DNA of 39,882 nt from the NCBI GenBank assembly GCA_964460075.1, contig CAYWPC010000021.1, forward strand, positions 1-39,882, written 5' to 3'. The translations under genes were made by a program, and so were the position numbers. The stretch's first letter is position 1. Every line of letters starts with the position of its first letter. The notes beneath the pieces are model-generated. The model saw only the letters and a list, made by a program, of their open reading frames with translations. It ran no database searches and was not told the DNA's origin. Below are positions 1 through 7,679 of the stretch, piece after piece. Origin of the DNA: JAMBLL01 sp964460075 (lineage in GTDB: Bacteria > Actinomycetota > Acidimicrobiia > Spongiisociales > UBA5794).

Positions 1-385
1 CGACAACAGCGTTGACCGCTTCTTCGATACCACGACGCATCTCCATCGGGTTCGCGCCGGCTGTCACAAGACGGAGACCGTCAGCGACCATCGCCTGTGC
101 GATGACCGTGGCTGTCGTCGTGCCGTCACCGGCTACGTCGTTCGTCTTGTTCGCGACTTCTTTCGCGAGCTGTGCGCCCATGTTCTCGAATGGGTCGTCG
201 AGTTCGATCTCCTTGGCGATCGTCACACCATCATTTGTGATGGTCGGAGCGCCCCACTTCTTCTCAAGGACTACGTTGCGACCCTTGGGGCCGAGCGTCA
301 CCTTGACGGTGTCTGCGAGCTTGTCAACACCCGCCTGGAGGCCGCGTCTGGCCTCATCATTGAATTTCAGATCTTTGGCTGCCAT
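1..385 (-). CDS. groEL: 60 kDa chaperonin GroEL, N-terminal part (runs off the left edge)
   Basis: The first 128 residues of the ATP-driven chaperonin that folds cytosolic proteins together with GroES. The protein begins MAAKDLKFNDEARRGL and contains the equatorial-domain ATP-binding signatures LGPKGRNVV, the ITNDGVTIAKEIELDDPFEN region and AGDGTTTATV, including the catalytic Asp of DGTTT. An AGGAGG ribosome-binding site lies just upstream of the ATG. The gene follows groES by 14 bases and so shares its CIRCE-controlled promoter. The remaining three quarters of the protein lies outside the window. Whether this is the only groEL copy cannot be told from here; many actinobacteria carry two. Confidence 0.97.
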   Translation of the reverse strand, partial: MAAKDLKFNDEARRGLQAGVDKLADTVKVTLGPKGRNVVLEKKWGAPTITNDGVTIAKEIELDDPFENMGAQLAKEVANKTNDVAGDGTTTATVIAQAMVADGLRLVTAGANPMEMRRGIEEAVNAVV

Positions 386-399
386 GTAGGTATTTCCTC

Positions 400-687
400 C
401 TAGCCCAGGACGGCGAGCACGTCACGGCTCGAGAGGATCAAGTAGTCCTCACCGTTGTGCTTCACCTCGGTGCCGCCGTACTTCGAATAGAAGACGACAT
501 CACCTACGTTGACATCGACAGGGATTCGCTCCCCGTCCTTGAACTCACCCGGACCTACCGCAAGAACCTCGCCCAACTGGGGCTTCTCCTTCGCAGTATC
601 CGGAATCACGAGGCCACTGGCTGTGCGGGCCTCTTCTTCGTCTTGGGGTTTCACAACGATGCGATCACCCAAAGGCTTGAGATTCAT
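400..687 (-). CDS. groES: Co-chaperonin GroES (10 kDa)
   Basis: Heptameric lid of the GroEL folding chamber. At 95 residues it has the normal family length. It begins MNLKPLGDRIVVKP and has the mobile-loop region (EEEARTASGLVIPDTAKEKP) and the C-terminal strand NGEDYLILSSRDVLAV. The start codon is preceded by a GGAGAG ribosome-binding site. It is the first gene of the groES-groEL operon. A CIRCE inverted repeat sits about 60 bases upstream of the start, which implies HrcA repression and heat-shock induction. Confidence 0.98.
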   Translation of the reverse strand: MNLKPLGDRIVVKPQDEEEARTASGLVIPDTAKEKPQLGEVLAVGPGEFKDGERIPVDVNVGDVVFYSKYGGTEVKHNGEDYLILSSRDVLAVLG

Positions 688-901
688 CCGACTCTCCTTC
701 GTGTCGAGTTAGCAGTCGGTGCTTACGAGTGCAAGGATAACAAACTCTGGCACTCTCTTTACGCGAGTGCCAAGAAATATTTCATTGATAACTGTTCGTT
801 CTCGTTGCGTTGAACGTCACGAGTCGAGCCGATCGAGGGCCTCTGCCTGTCACAGGTACAGCGTCAGCTCCACTGAGTGCTTCGTGAGCGTTCGCCCAGC
901 T
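688..901. other. groES leader and promoter region
   Basis: A stretch without genes between groES and the uncertain ORF. It holds the CIRCE operator and an AT-richer segment (TTATCAATGAAATATTTC on the minus strand) just upstream of CIRCE that could be the promoter -10 region, but no unambiguous -35/-10 pair can be assigned. I see nothing else there. Confidence 0.6.
747..773 (-). promoter_or_regulatory. CIRCE operator (HrcA-binding site) upstream of groES
   Basis: Read on the minus strand the site is TTGGCACTC, nine bases (GCGTAAAGA), then GAGTGCCAG. This matches the CIRCE consensus TTAGCACTC-N9-GAGTGCTAA at 15 of 18 arm positions with exactly the 9-base spacer. Its place just ahead of groES is the classic one. 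HrcA repression of groESL is established for this element in many bacteria; hrcA itself is not in the window. A further half-site-like TTGCACTCG lies about 20 bases downstream. Confidence 0.93.
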
Positions 902-1285
902 TCAGACGAGTGATTGAGCTCGTGGAGTCCTAAGACACGGTGCTGTTGACACGATGACCGAGAGGCCGACGAGTTGGTCGACAGGCCCCACCACCTCGTC
1001 AATGCCCTCGTCGATGCGGATGTGCATGCCGCTGTGGTCCATGAGCGCCGCGTTCGAGCCAGGATCGTATGACAAGCGCTCCACGACTTTCAACGTCGAG
1101 CATGAGAGATCGAAGGCCAGAGATTCACACGTGCACAGCCGACGATCGGATTCCTTGACATCGGCGTTGCGAACCTCGAATGGCGAAGAGCACCGGAATC
1201 TCCGACACCTCAACGTCGCACCAGCGTCGCCATCTTGGATCGGCGCTACAGCAGTGCTACGTCGGATGATCCAGCCGATCGACAT
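902..1285 (-). CDS. Uncertain small protein between the M50 protease and groES
   Basis: An open frame of up to 127 codons from an ATG that overlaps the end of the M50 protease gene by 29 bases; a TTG at 1213 giving 103 codons is another possible start. I do not recognise the protein. For being real: the second half (around ERLSYDPGSN and IRIDEGIDEVVGPVDQ) has strongly GC-biased third codon positions like the neighbouring genes and a natural-looking composition, and the stop falls well short of the groES promoter. Against: the first half is poorer, there is no clear ribosome-binding site, and an opposite-strand frame of equal length exists. Several Cys (CRRFRC, CTC) could bind metal. It may also be a decayed gene. 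Confidence 0.3.
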   Translation of the reverse strand: MSIGWIIRRSTAVAPIQDGDAGATLRCRRFRCSSPFEVRNADVKESDRRLCTCESLAFDLSCSTLKVVERLSYDPGSNAALMDHSGMHIRIDEGIDEVVGPVDQLVGLSVIVSTAPCLRTPRAQSLV

Positions 1286-2339
1286 CGTCGAGGATCCCGA
1301 CAACCTTGCCGCCGCTGACGACGACACCTCGGCCACGTGTCGCTGCCGGCCGAAGGAGGAAGGTCTCGAGCATTTCAGATGCCTCAACGACATCAACGGG
1401 GCCGATCGGAGCCATCGCCGAGATGACGTGCACGAATGGCCACCGTGAAGGAGTCACCTCGTCGATCTCGATCTGCCCTATCACACCAACGACGCGACCC
1501 CCTGATCGCACAGGAAGCGACCTCAGCGAAGGTGCGCTGGAGTACAACCCGACAAGAGTAGAGACGAGCAAGTCACCCGAGACAGCCTCAGGGGTGGAGC
1601 GCATCACATCAGCCACGCTCAACCCTCCACAGAGAGCGCTGAACTCTTCGCGCCGTCCCGATGCAACAGCGCTCTGCGCGAGAAACCAGCCGGCAACGAT
1701 GACGAGGAGGCCGAGCGACTGTCTCGCGACGAGCATCCAGACACCGACGATCACGATAAGCCATCCAAAGGCGCGCCCGATTGACGTGACGATCCTTGTA
1801 GCGGCCACACGGCCACGCGACTGCGTTGTAAGACCACTTCGCAGGATCCGGGCACCGTCGAGGGGGAAACCTGGCATCAGATTGAAGAGCCCGATCGCGA
1901 CGTTGATGATCGCAAGCGCCCATATCGTGTCTCCGATGAGAAGCACGTTCCGAGAAACAACACCAACTAGGGCGAACACCATGCCGAGCACGAGAGACGC
2001 AAGAGGACCCGCAACAGCAACCATGAGCTCATCTCTGAGAGACGGCTCTCCACCAATGACCGAGTAGCCACCGAACATATTCAGGCGAATCTCTCGCACG
2101 TCCAGTCCACGACGCCTAGCAACGATGGCATGGCTCACTTCGTGAACACCCACGGAGATCAACGCCGCGAGTCCTGCTGCAAGTGCAGCGATACCGATCT
2201 CCACGGACCCGACGGACGAGCCGGTGCTGCTCAGGTCGACAAGTGCCGAGAACGCAAACAGTGACCCGAGCACCATTGCGGAAGCATCAGCGACGACCGA
2301 TACTCCCGACCACGCTCCAAGTCGCAGACTGCCGCTCAC
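1257..2339 (-). CDS. Site-2 protease family (M50) intramembrane metalloprotease with CBS-like C-terminus
   Basis: An integral-membrane zinc protease of the SpoIVFB/Rip3-like M50B group, which cleave membrane-embedded substrates such as anti-sigma factors or signal peptides. The metal motif HEVSH is at residues 66-70 (two His and catalytic Glu67) inside a transmembrane segment. The second motif, NLMPGFPLDGARI, supplies the third ligand Asp161. About five to six hydrophobic segments occupy residues 15-225. Residues 235-355 are soluble and resemble a pair of CBS motifs (VADVMRSTPEAVSGD; GKVVGILDDVDRL), which usually bind adenine nucleotides. The GTG start overlaps the tsaD stop (GTGA), so the gene is translationally coupled to the tsa cluster. 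The substrate cannot be inferred. Confidence 0.9.
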   Translation of the reverse strand: MSGSLRLGAWSGVSVVADASAMVLGSLFAFSALVDLSSTGSSVGSVEIGIAALAAGLAALISVGVHEVSHAIVARRRGLDVREIRLNMFGGYSVIGGEPSLRDELMVAVAGPLASLVLGMVFALVGVVSRNVLLIGDTIWALAIINVAIGLFNLMPGFPLDGARILRSGLTTQSRGRVAATRIVTSIGRAFGWLIVIVGVWMLVARQSLGLLVIVAGWFLAQSAVASGRREEFSALCGGLSVADVMRSTPEAVSGDLLVSTLVGLYSSAPSLRSLPVRSGGRVVGVIGQIEIDEVTPSRWPFVHVISAMAPIGPVDVVEASEMLETFLLRPAATRGRGVVVSGGKVVGILDDVDRLDHPT

Positions 2340-3349
2340 GCGCCGAGCCGGAGCCCAGGGTCGACGTCTCCGGTCAACGGATCACCTGGATCTCCCCGTT
2401 CGATCTTGTGCACCGCGACGCTTCCGATCATTGCACCGTTGTCTGTGCAGAGCTCCGGTTCGGGGACGAACAACCCGACGCCGCGGGCTTCAGCCTCTGC
2501 TGCGAGGCGCTCACGCAGCCGACGGTTGGCAAGCACTCCCCCACCACCACCAACGACGTCGACACCGCTCGCCTCGACCGCGTTGAACGTCTTGGCTACG
2601 AGCACATCGACGATGGCCTCCTGAATCGATGCAGAAATGTCCGAACGCGCTGGAAGGTTGCCCTCCTCTCTCGCCTTCTCTAGGTACGTGACGACCGAGG
2701 TCTTGAGACCGGAGAACGAGAGGTCGAATGGACGGTCACGCAAGGCCCGCGGGAACGCGACAGCGCTCGGATCTCCGCCCTCGGCGTCGCGGTCTATCGC
2801 AGGACCGCCAGGATATCCGAGACCCATGAACCTCGCGAGCTTGTCGAAGGCCTCACCTGCCGCGTCGTCGATCGTCCCGCCCAAGACCTCGTAATCGCCC
2901 CAGGCCTTGACATGAACGATCTGAGAGTGCCCCCCGCTAGCGAGCACGACCACAGCGGGCGGCTCGTAGCCAGAAAACGCGAGCCGAGGCGCGAACAGAT
3001 GCCCCTCCATGTGATCAATGCCATACAACGGCTTGCCGAGTGAGTACGCAAGCGACTTGCCGAACGAATACCCGACCATCAAGGCACCGACGAGTCCTGG
3101 CCCCTGCGTTACCGCTACAGCATCAAGATCGTCGGGATGGATGCCGGCACTCGTTATCGCCTGATGCACCAGAGGTCGAATGGCTTCAACATGCGCCCGT
3201 GCCGCCACTTCGGGTACGACGCCTCCAAATCGAGCGTGGATGTCAACCTGACTCGCGAGAACCGAGCTCCTCACCTCCATACCCTCAAGAACGGCAACAC
3301 CCGTCTCGTCACAACTGGTCTCGATCCCGAGCACGAGAGGACCGCTCAT
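2336..3349 (-). CDS. tsaD: tRNA N6-adenosine threonylcarbamoyltransferase TsaD
   Basis: Transfers the threonylcarbamoyl group from TC-AMP onto A37 of ANN-decoding tRNAs (t6A synthesis), working with TsaB and TsaE. At 337 residues it is a typical bacterial Kae1/Gcp protein. It begins with the ASKHA nucleotide-fold signature VLGIETSCDETGVAV, has the iron-binding motif HMEGH, the SGGHSQIV strand, and the closing FVPEPELCTDNGAMIG motif. Its ATG overlaps the rimI stop (ATGA). The tsaE-tsaB-rimI-tsaD run is the standard bacterial arrangement. Confidence 0.98.
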   Translation of the reverse strand: MSGPLVLGIETSCDETGVAVLEGMEVRSSVLASQVDIHARFGGVVPEVAARAHVEAIRPLVHQAITSAGIHPDDLDAVAVTQGPGLVGALMVGYSFGKSLAYSLGKPLYGIDHMEGHLFAPRLAFSGYEPPAVVVLASGGHSQIVHVKAWGDYEVLGGTIDDAAGEAFDKLARFMGLGYPGGPAIDRDAEGGDPSAVAFPRALRDRPFDLSFSGLKTSVVTYLEKAREEGNLPARSDISASIQEAIVDVLVAKTFNAVEASGVDVVGGGGGVLANRRLRERLAAEAEARGVGLFVPEPELCTDNGAMIGSVAVHKIERGDPGDPLTGDVDPGLRLGA

Positions 3350-3849
3350 GAGGCTATCTCTCGCAATGAGTCGCGGATGGCTGCGATCCTCTCCTGATAG
3401 TCATCTGTGTCGATATCCGTCGCCCACATGACAAGCGCGTCCTCGTCCTTGTAGTAGTTCTGTCTTCTGCCAACCGGGTCGAAGCCGAAGCGGCTGTACA
3501 GCTTCTGTGCCGTGTCGTTTGAGATCCTCACTTCAAGCGTCAGATGTTTCGTGTGCACACGGATGGCCTCATCCACCAATCGAAGCATGAGACGAGTTCC
3601 GAGCTGGTGACCTCTGGCGCCAGGCGCCACAGCGATCGTGGTTATGTGAGCATCCCCCTCGATGATCAGCAAGCCACAATATCCGACGAGTGTCCCCGAG
3701 CTGTCGAGTGCCACGAGATAGCGCCTGTTGTCCGTTGCGAGCTCATCGAAAAAGACTCGCGGCGACCATGGCTGCGGATAAATATCGGTCTCGAGCGCGG
3801 CGACGGCGGGAATGTCCGTCCGCTTCATGGGCCGTATCGACACACTCAT
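3346..3849 (-). CDS. rimI: GNAT N-acetyltransferase, RimI type
   Basis: Predicted alanine N-acetyltransferase of ribosomal protein S18, or a broader N-terminal acetyltransferase as reported for actinobacterial RimI. The 167-residue product starts at MSVSIRPMKRTDIPAV, not at an in-frame ATG 12 codons earlier, because this start overlaps the tsaB stop (ATGA) like the other junctions of the operon. GNAT motif A with the acetyl-CoA pyrophosphate loop is APGARGHQLGTRLM. YPQPWSPRVFFDEL near the N-terminus is typical of RimI, and the C-terminal NYYKDEDALVMW strand is also present. Its location between tsaB and tsaD supports the assignment. Confidence 0.92.
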   Translation of the reverse strand: MSVSIRPMKRTDIPAVAALETDIYPQPWSPRVFFDELATDNRRYLVALDSSGTLVGYCGLLIIEGDAHITTIAVAPGARGHQLGTRLMLRLVDEAIRVHTKHLTLEVRISNDTAQKLYSRFGFDPVGRRQNYYKDEDALVMWATDIDTDDYQERIAAIRDSLREIAS

Positions 3850-4553
3850 TCTGGCCACGCCCCTTGAGATCGGAAGGCCTCCCAATTGATGTGCACATCG
3901 GGCTCACGCATGTAGATAGGGCGAAGATCATCGGCGTTCGTGACCTTTCCTTGTTGTGCCTTCATGCCGGCGATCTCGATGATCGTCTCTGCCGACGGGT
4001 ATCTCGGCCTTCCTCTTCGAACTTCCTGCAACCCCGTCCACGTCGACTCCGGCATCGAAGCCCAGTCTCCGACGACGAGTCCGTCGGAGGCCTCCGATTC
4101 GAGCAGTGCCTTGAAGTACTGCGGGGTGACGATCTCGGGTGACCCATCGGGAGCCACGCCGCCAGGTAGTGGCCTGAATGGAGCGATCGCGAACTGACCC
4201 CTCCGCATGTCGACGACGGGCCATATGCGTCGGCGACCAGTTGCCGCCCTCAGAGCGATAACCGTGAGGGACGAGACGGTAACCATCGGCGCGCCAACTG
4301 CGGCGGCAAACGCCTGGGCGGTCGCGATTCCCGCACGCAGCCCAGTGTATGGCCCAGGCCCGACGTCGACGGCCACGACGTCGATATCGCGGGGCTTCCA
4401 TCCAGCTTGTTCGAAACAGAAGTCGATGGCCGGTATCAGAAATCCGACATGGCCCCTGCGGTCCACATTCACCGAGAGCGCAAGCAGGTCGCCGCCCTGA
4501 CCGATCGCTATCGACGATGCAGGAGTAGCCGTCTCGATCGCAAGGATGTTCAT
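3846..4553 (-). CDS. tsaB: tRNA threonylcarbamoyladenosine biosynthesis protein TsaB
   Basis: A non-catalytic ASKHA-fold partner that dimerises with TsaD and with TsaE to form the t6A transferase complex. At 235 residues it has family length. Diagnostic features are the N-terminal NILAIETATPASSIAI, the VAVDVGPGPYTGLRAGIATA motif and the LTVIALRAA helix. It lacks the HxxxH metal site found in TsaD, as expected. The gene overlaps tsaE and rimI by four bases on either side, so it is part of a tightly coupled operon. Confidence 0.96.
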   Translation of the reverse strand: MNILAIETATPASSIAIGQGGDLLALSVNVDRRGHVGFLIPAIDFCFEQAGWKPRDIDVVAVDVGPGPYTGLRAGIATAQAFAAAVGAPMVTVSSLTVIALRAATGRRRIWPVVDMRRGQFAIAPFRPLPGGVAPDGSPEIVTPQYFKALLESEASDGLVVGDWASMPESTWTGLQEVRRGRPRYPSAETIIEIAGMKAQQGKVTNADDLRPIYMREPDVHINWEAFRSQGAWPE

Positions 4554-5002
4554 GCAACAACCGCCAAGTCACGTTCGACCCATGAACCGTGTGGCTTGAA
4601 CGAGATTCTCCTCGTATCTCCCTCGACTGCAAAGTGAATCAGCAGCCGATCCGTCGGCGTGCTGTCGGCTACGGCATCCCCCCACTCGATAAGCACGGCT
4701 CCGCCCTGACCTTCGTCCTCGAGTTCCAGATCATGAAACTCCGCCATCGATCCGAGTCGGTACGCGTCTGCATGGACAAGAGTAAGAAAGCCGTCGCGGT
4801 AGATGCGCGCGATGACGAACGTCGGACTCGTGATGCGCTCCTGGATGCCCAATCCTTGAGCTACCCCGGATACGAACAGTGTCTTGCCTGCACCGAGACG
4901 ACCAGATAACAGCACGACGTCTCCTGCGGTCAGCAGCGGGGCAAACCGCCGACCGAGAGCAAGCGTGTCGTCAGGGCTCGAGGAGATGATCTCAAGGCTC
5001 AT
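4550..5002 (-). CDS. tsaE: tRNA threonylcarbamoyladenosine biosynthesis ATPase TsaE
   Basis: A small P-loop ATPase that resets the TsaBD complex during t6A synthesis. At 150 residues it is of normal length. The Walker A motif is GRLGAGKT (around residues 39-46). SPTFVIARIY, HADAYRLGS and the Walker-B-like VLIEWGDAV follow in the family order. The ATG overlaps the stop of the uracil-DNA glycosylase gene (ATGA), and its own stop overlaps the tsaB start. Confidence 0.96.
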   Translation of the reverse strand: MSLEIISSSPDDTLALGRRFAPLLTAGDVVLLSGRLGAGKTLFVSGVAQGLGIQERITSPTFVIARIYRDGFLTLVHADAYRLGSMAEFHDLELEDEGQGGAVLIEWGDAVADSTPTDRLLIHFAVEGDTRRISFKPHGSWVERDLAVVA

Positions 5003-5673
5003 TGCGATGTCCCGCCGAAGAATCCCATCTGGATGTGTTCGTCCTGTGTCGGGGAGGGCGCGGCGTTGTCGGCTGCAGCCCTATCGATTTTCGAGGAAAT
5101 CCTACCGTCGATGATCGAGCGCACGAGCCGAAGGTCGGATCGTATGTGATCGGTAACCCGTTCGCCGCCGCGCAGCGCAGCCGCAGGGTGGAACGTCGGA
5201 ACGAGGTGCCGTCCCCACCATTCGAAGGCGGTACCGCGCAATGCCGTGATACCGGTGGTCGTTGGAAGCAGCAGCTTCGTCGAGAAGTTCCCAAGCGTGA
5301 GCACGACGGCCGGATCGACGAGTTCGATCTGGCGCCGGAGGTACGGCTTGCACGCATCGATCTCGTCGGGTCGCGGGTCCCGATTTCGTGGCGGCCTGCA
5401 CTTGACGACGTTTGCGATGTACACGCCACCACGTTGAAGGCCAACCTCTTCGAGTAGCCGCTCGAGGAGCTGACCTGACCGCCCGACAAATGGGAGGCCT
5501 TGGAGGTCTTCTTGCTGCCCAGGCCCTTCACCCACGATCATCACGTCGGCTTCGGATGATCCAGACCCGAACACAACGTTCGTTCTGCCCTCGCTCAGAG
5601 AGCAATCGGTGCACGCAGCCGCTAGGAGTGACAATGCAGCGAGGCTGCCAACATCTCGATACGTACGAGTCAT
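4999..5673 (-). CDS. Family-4 (Fe-S) uracil-DNA glycosylase
   Basis: Removes uracil from DNA after cytosine deamination. The 224-residue protein has the UDG family 4 features: catalytic motif 1 GEGPGQQED (residues 48-56), motif FHPAAALR near the C-terminus, and four cysteines positioned for the [4Fe-4S] cluster (Cys21 and Cys24 in CTDC, Cys92 in VVKCRPPRNRDP, Cys108). It overlaps tsaE and the downstream-numbered peptidase gene by four bases each, so it is co-translated with the alr-tsa run. The Fe-S family is common in thermophiles, archaea and actinobacteria. Sub-family (UdgA versus UdgB) is judged by motifs only. Confidence 0.93.
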   Translation of the reverse strand: MTRTYRDVGSLAALSLLAAACTDCSLSEGRTNVVFGSGSSEADVMIVGEGPGQQEDLQGLPFVGRSGQLLERLLEEVGLQRGGVYIANVVKCRPPRNRDPRPDEIDACKPYLRRQIELVDPAVVLTLGNFSTKLLLPTTTGITALRGTAFEWWGRHLVPTFHPAAALRGGERVTDHIRSDLRLVRSIIDGRISSKIDRAAADNAAPSPTQDEHIQMGFFGGTSQ

Positions 5674-6557
5674 CGCACGCCGCTCGCTCCGACCGCGCGC
5701 AGTATTGAGGTCACAACCACATCGAACACCGCTTCTGCGAGCAGATCGATGTCAGCAGGCACCGATGGTGAGGCTATGACGAATGCGGTGTCGCCGTCGT
5801 AGCGGGTGTGGGCAGGGCGAACCGTCGCACCGAGAGCGTCGTGTGCTCGGATGGCGAACCGTCGTAACTCGTTTCGATCGTTTACATCTGCGTCGGTTGC
5901 CACTGCAATGAGCGTCGTGTTGCTCCCAACCGGCTCACCACCACCGAGTAGATCCGCTTCCTTTGAGCCGGTACGTCTCCTCCCATCGAGGGAGTAGACG
6001 TCACCGAACGCGTTCAGGACGACCAAAGCACCGACCGACGCATCTCCGACTTGTGTGGAAGCGGAGCCGATTCCTGCCATGGTGGCAACATCGATGCCGA
6101 GGTGCTTGCCCACGGTCGCTCCAGCGCCTGCGCCAACTGCACCCATCGTGACCGGCTCCGCACCCCTGGTCAGATAGGCCTGTCTCCCCTCCGTGGGTCC
6201 CGGACGCACATCGGAGCGGCCGACCATGAGGTCGTAGATGATCCCAGCAGCGACGATAGGGACCCGTCCCGCAGGAGTTGCTACACCCCTTCCCTCGCGT
6301 TCTACCTCCTCGACAATGCCTTGGGCAGCTCCAAGACCGAACGCACTGCCTCCTGCGAACATGAGCGCATTGATGGTGACAGGCCTGATCGCTTCACCGA
6401 ACACACCGAGTTCACGCGTACCAGGTGCTCCTCCGCGTACGTCGACTGCCGCAATGTTCGGTTCCGCGAAGGTGATAACGGTCACACCCGTTCTCGCTTC
6501 CCCATCGGTCGAATGACCGACCAGGACTCCAGGCACATCAGTGATCGAGTCAGACAT
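5670..6557 (-). CDS. P1 family (S58/DmpA-NylC-like) peptidase
   Basis: An N-terminal-nucleophile hydrolase of the DmpA/NylC/BapA superfamily. Members are made as a single chain that self-cleaves to give an N-terminal Thr or Ser nucleophile and act as aminopeptidases or amidases. Using the ATG that overlaps the alr stop (TGATG) gives 295 residues beginning MSDSITDVPGVLVGH. Family landmarks are the VRGGAPGTREL loop, FAGGSAFGLGAAQG, GAVGAGAGATVGK and SNTTLIAVATDA. The expected autoproteolysis site is Asn213-Thr214 in SNTT. The substrate is unknown; placement between alr and the glycosylase gene gives no direct clue. Confidence 0.9.
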   Translation of the reverse strand: MSDSITDVPGVLVGHSTDGEARTGVTVITFAEPNIAAVDVRGGAPGTRELGVFGEAIRPVTINALMFAGGSAFGLGAAQGIVEEVEREGRGVATPAGRVPIVAAGIIYDLMVGRSDVRPGPTEGRQAYLTRGAEPVTMGAVGAGAGATVGKHLGIDVATMAGIGSASTQVGDASVGALVVLNAFGDVYSLDGRRRTGSKEADLLGGGEPVGSNTTLIAVATDADVNDRNELRRFAIRAHDALGATVRPAHTRYDGDTAFVIASPSVPADIDLLAEAVFDVVVTSILRAVGASGVR

Positions 6558-7675
6558 CAGTCGCGGCCATCCCTCATGTATCGGCGCGGCAAGCGGGGGC
6601 CGAATCCACACACAACTTCGTAGCTGATCGTTCCGAGAAGCCCTGCCCACTCTTCAGCAGAGATCGAATCGTCTCCCTGTGCGCCGAGGAGCACGACCTC
6701 GTCGCCGACTTCGGCGTCGTCGTCACCGAGATCGACGAGCACCATGTCCATGGTTACCTGGCCGGCAAACGGGTAGCGCTTGCCGTGTATGAGAGCAAAT
6801 CCTGGCCCAGCAAGGCTCCGACGGACGCCGTCTGCATACCCGATCGGCACCGTCGCAACGTTGTGTGAACCGTCAAGTGCACAGATTCTTCCATACGATG
6901 GCCGTGCGTTTTCTGGGAGCCGTCGAACATACCCGACGTGGCTCACGACGCTCATGGCAGGTCGCAGATCGAGGCCTGCTCCACTCGTCTCTGCTGGTCG
7001 CAGCCCATAGAGGCCGATCCCAACACGACACATGTCGTGACGTGTCTCTGGGAGGTCGAAGGCAGCAGCCGTGTTGGCTGCATGCAGAATCCTCGGCTCA
7101 ATGCTTTCTGCCCGAAGTGCTTCGGTGAATCTGATAAGCGCCGTGTTTTGCTTGACCGTGTAGGCAACGTCTTCATCGGCTACCGAGAAGTGCGTGAAGA
7201 CACCTTGGAGGTCGAGACGGTCATCGGCGTGGATCACCCGTGCCACCTTGAGGGCCTCAACGGGCGGTGCCCCAACGCGGTGCATGCCTGTATCAAGCTT
7301 GAGATGTACCGGATATGGTCGCGTCCCTTGAACGTCGGCATGTTCCGCCAGATGCCCCGCGAACTCGGCCGTGTACACCGTTGGTGTGAGACCGTTGGCC
7401 ACGATCGTCGACACATCCCGCGGTCGCGCCTCGGACAGGACGAGTATTGGAACGTCGATGTCAGCCTCGCGAAGTCGCACACCTTCCTCGACGAGTGCTA
7501 CAGCGAGCCAAGCAGCTCCACCGGCGATCACAGCCTCCGCAACGGGTATGTCTCCGTGCCCGTATCCGTCTGCCTTGACAACTGCGCAGAGTTCCGCTGG
7601 GGCGATTCGCTCGGAGATCTGGCGAACATTGTGCTCGATTGCATCGAGGTTGATCTCTACCCACGATGGTCGCAT
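6557..7675 (-). CDS. alr: Alanine racemase
   Basis: A PLP-dependent racemase making D-alanine for peptidoglycan. The chosen ATG gives 372 residues starting MRPSWVEINLDAIEHN, with an AAGGA ribosome-binding site 11 bases upstream; an ATG four codons earlier is possible. The PLP Lys is Lys34 in VVKADGYGHG. HLKLDTGMHRVG, MCRVGIGLYG, the SYGR segment near the catalytic Tyr and VPIGYADGVRR follow in the standard order. It lies immediately after nnr, as part of the glmM-to-tsaD cluster, and its stop overlaps the peptidase start. Confidence 0.97.
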   Translation of the reverse strand: MRPSWVEINLDAIEHNVRQISERIAPAELCAVVKADGYGHGDIPVAEAVIAGGAAWLAVALVEEGVRLREADIDVPILVLSEARPRDVSTIVANGLTPTVYTAEFAGHLAEHADVQGTRPYPVHLKLDTGMHRVGAPPVEALKVARVIHADDRLDLQGVFTHFSVADEDVAYTVKQNTALIRFTEALRAESIEPRILHAANTAAAFDLPETRHDMCRVGIGLYGLRPAETSGAGLDLRPAMSVVSHVGYVRRLPENARPSYGRICALDGSHNVATVPIGYADGVRRSLAGPGFALIHGKRYPFAGQVTMDMVLVDLGDDDAEVGDEVVLLGAQGDDSISAEEWAGLLGTISYEVVCGFGPRLPRRYMRDGRD

Positions 7676-7679
7676 GCCG

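Noticed and set aside
954..1448. 164-codon plus-strand frame upstream of groES
   Set aside because: It mirrors the minus-strand frame, has Ser/Arg-rich low-quality composition, and runs into the M50 protease gene on the other strand.
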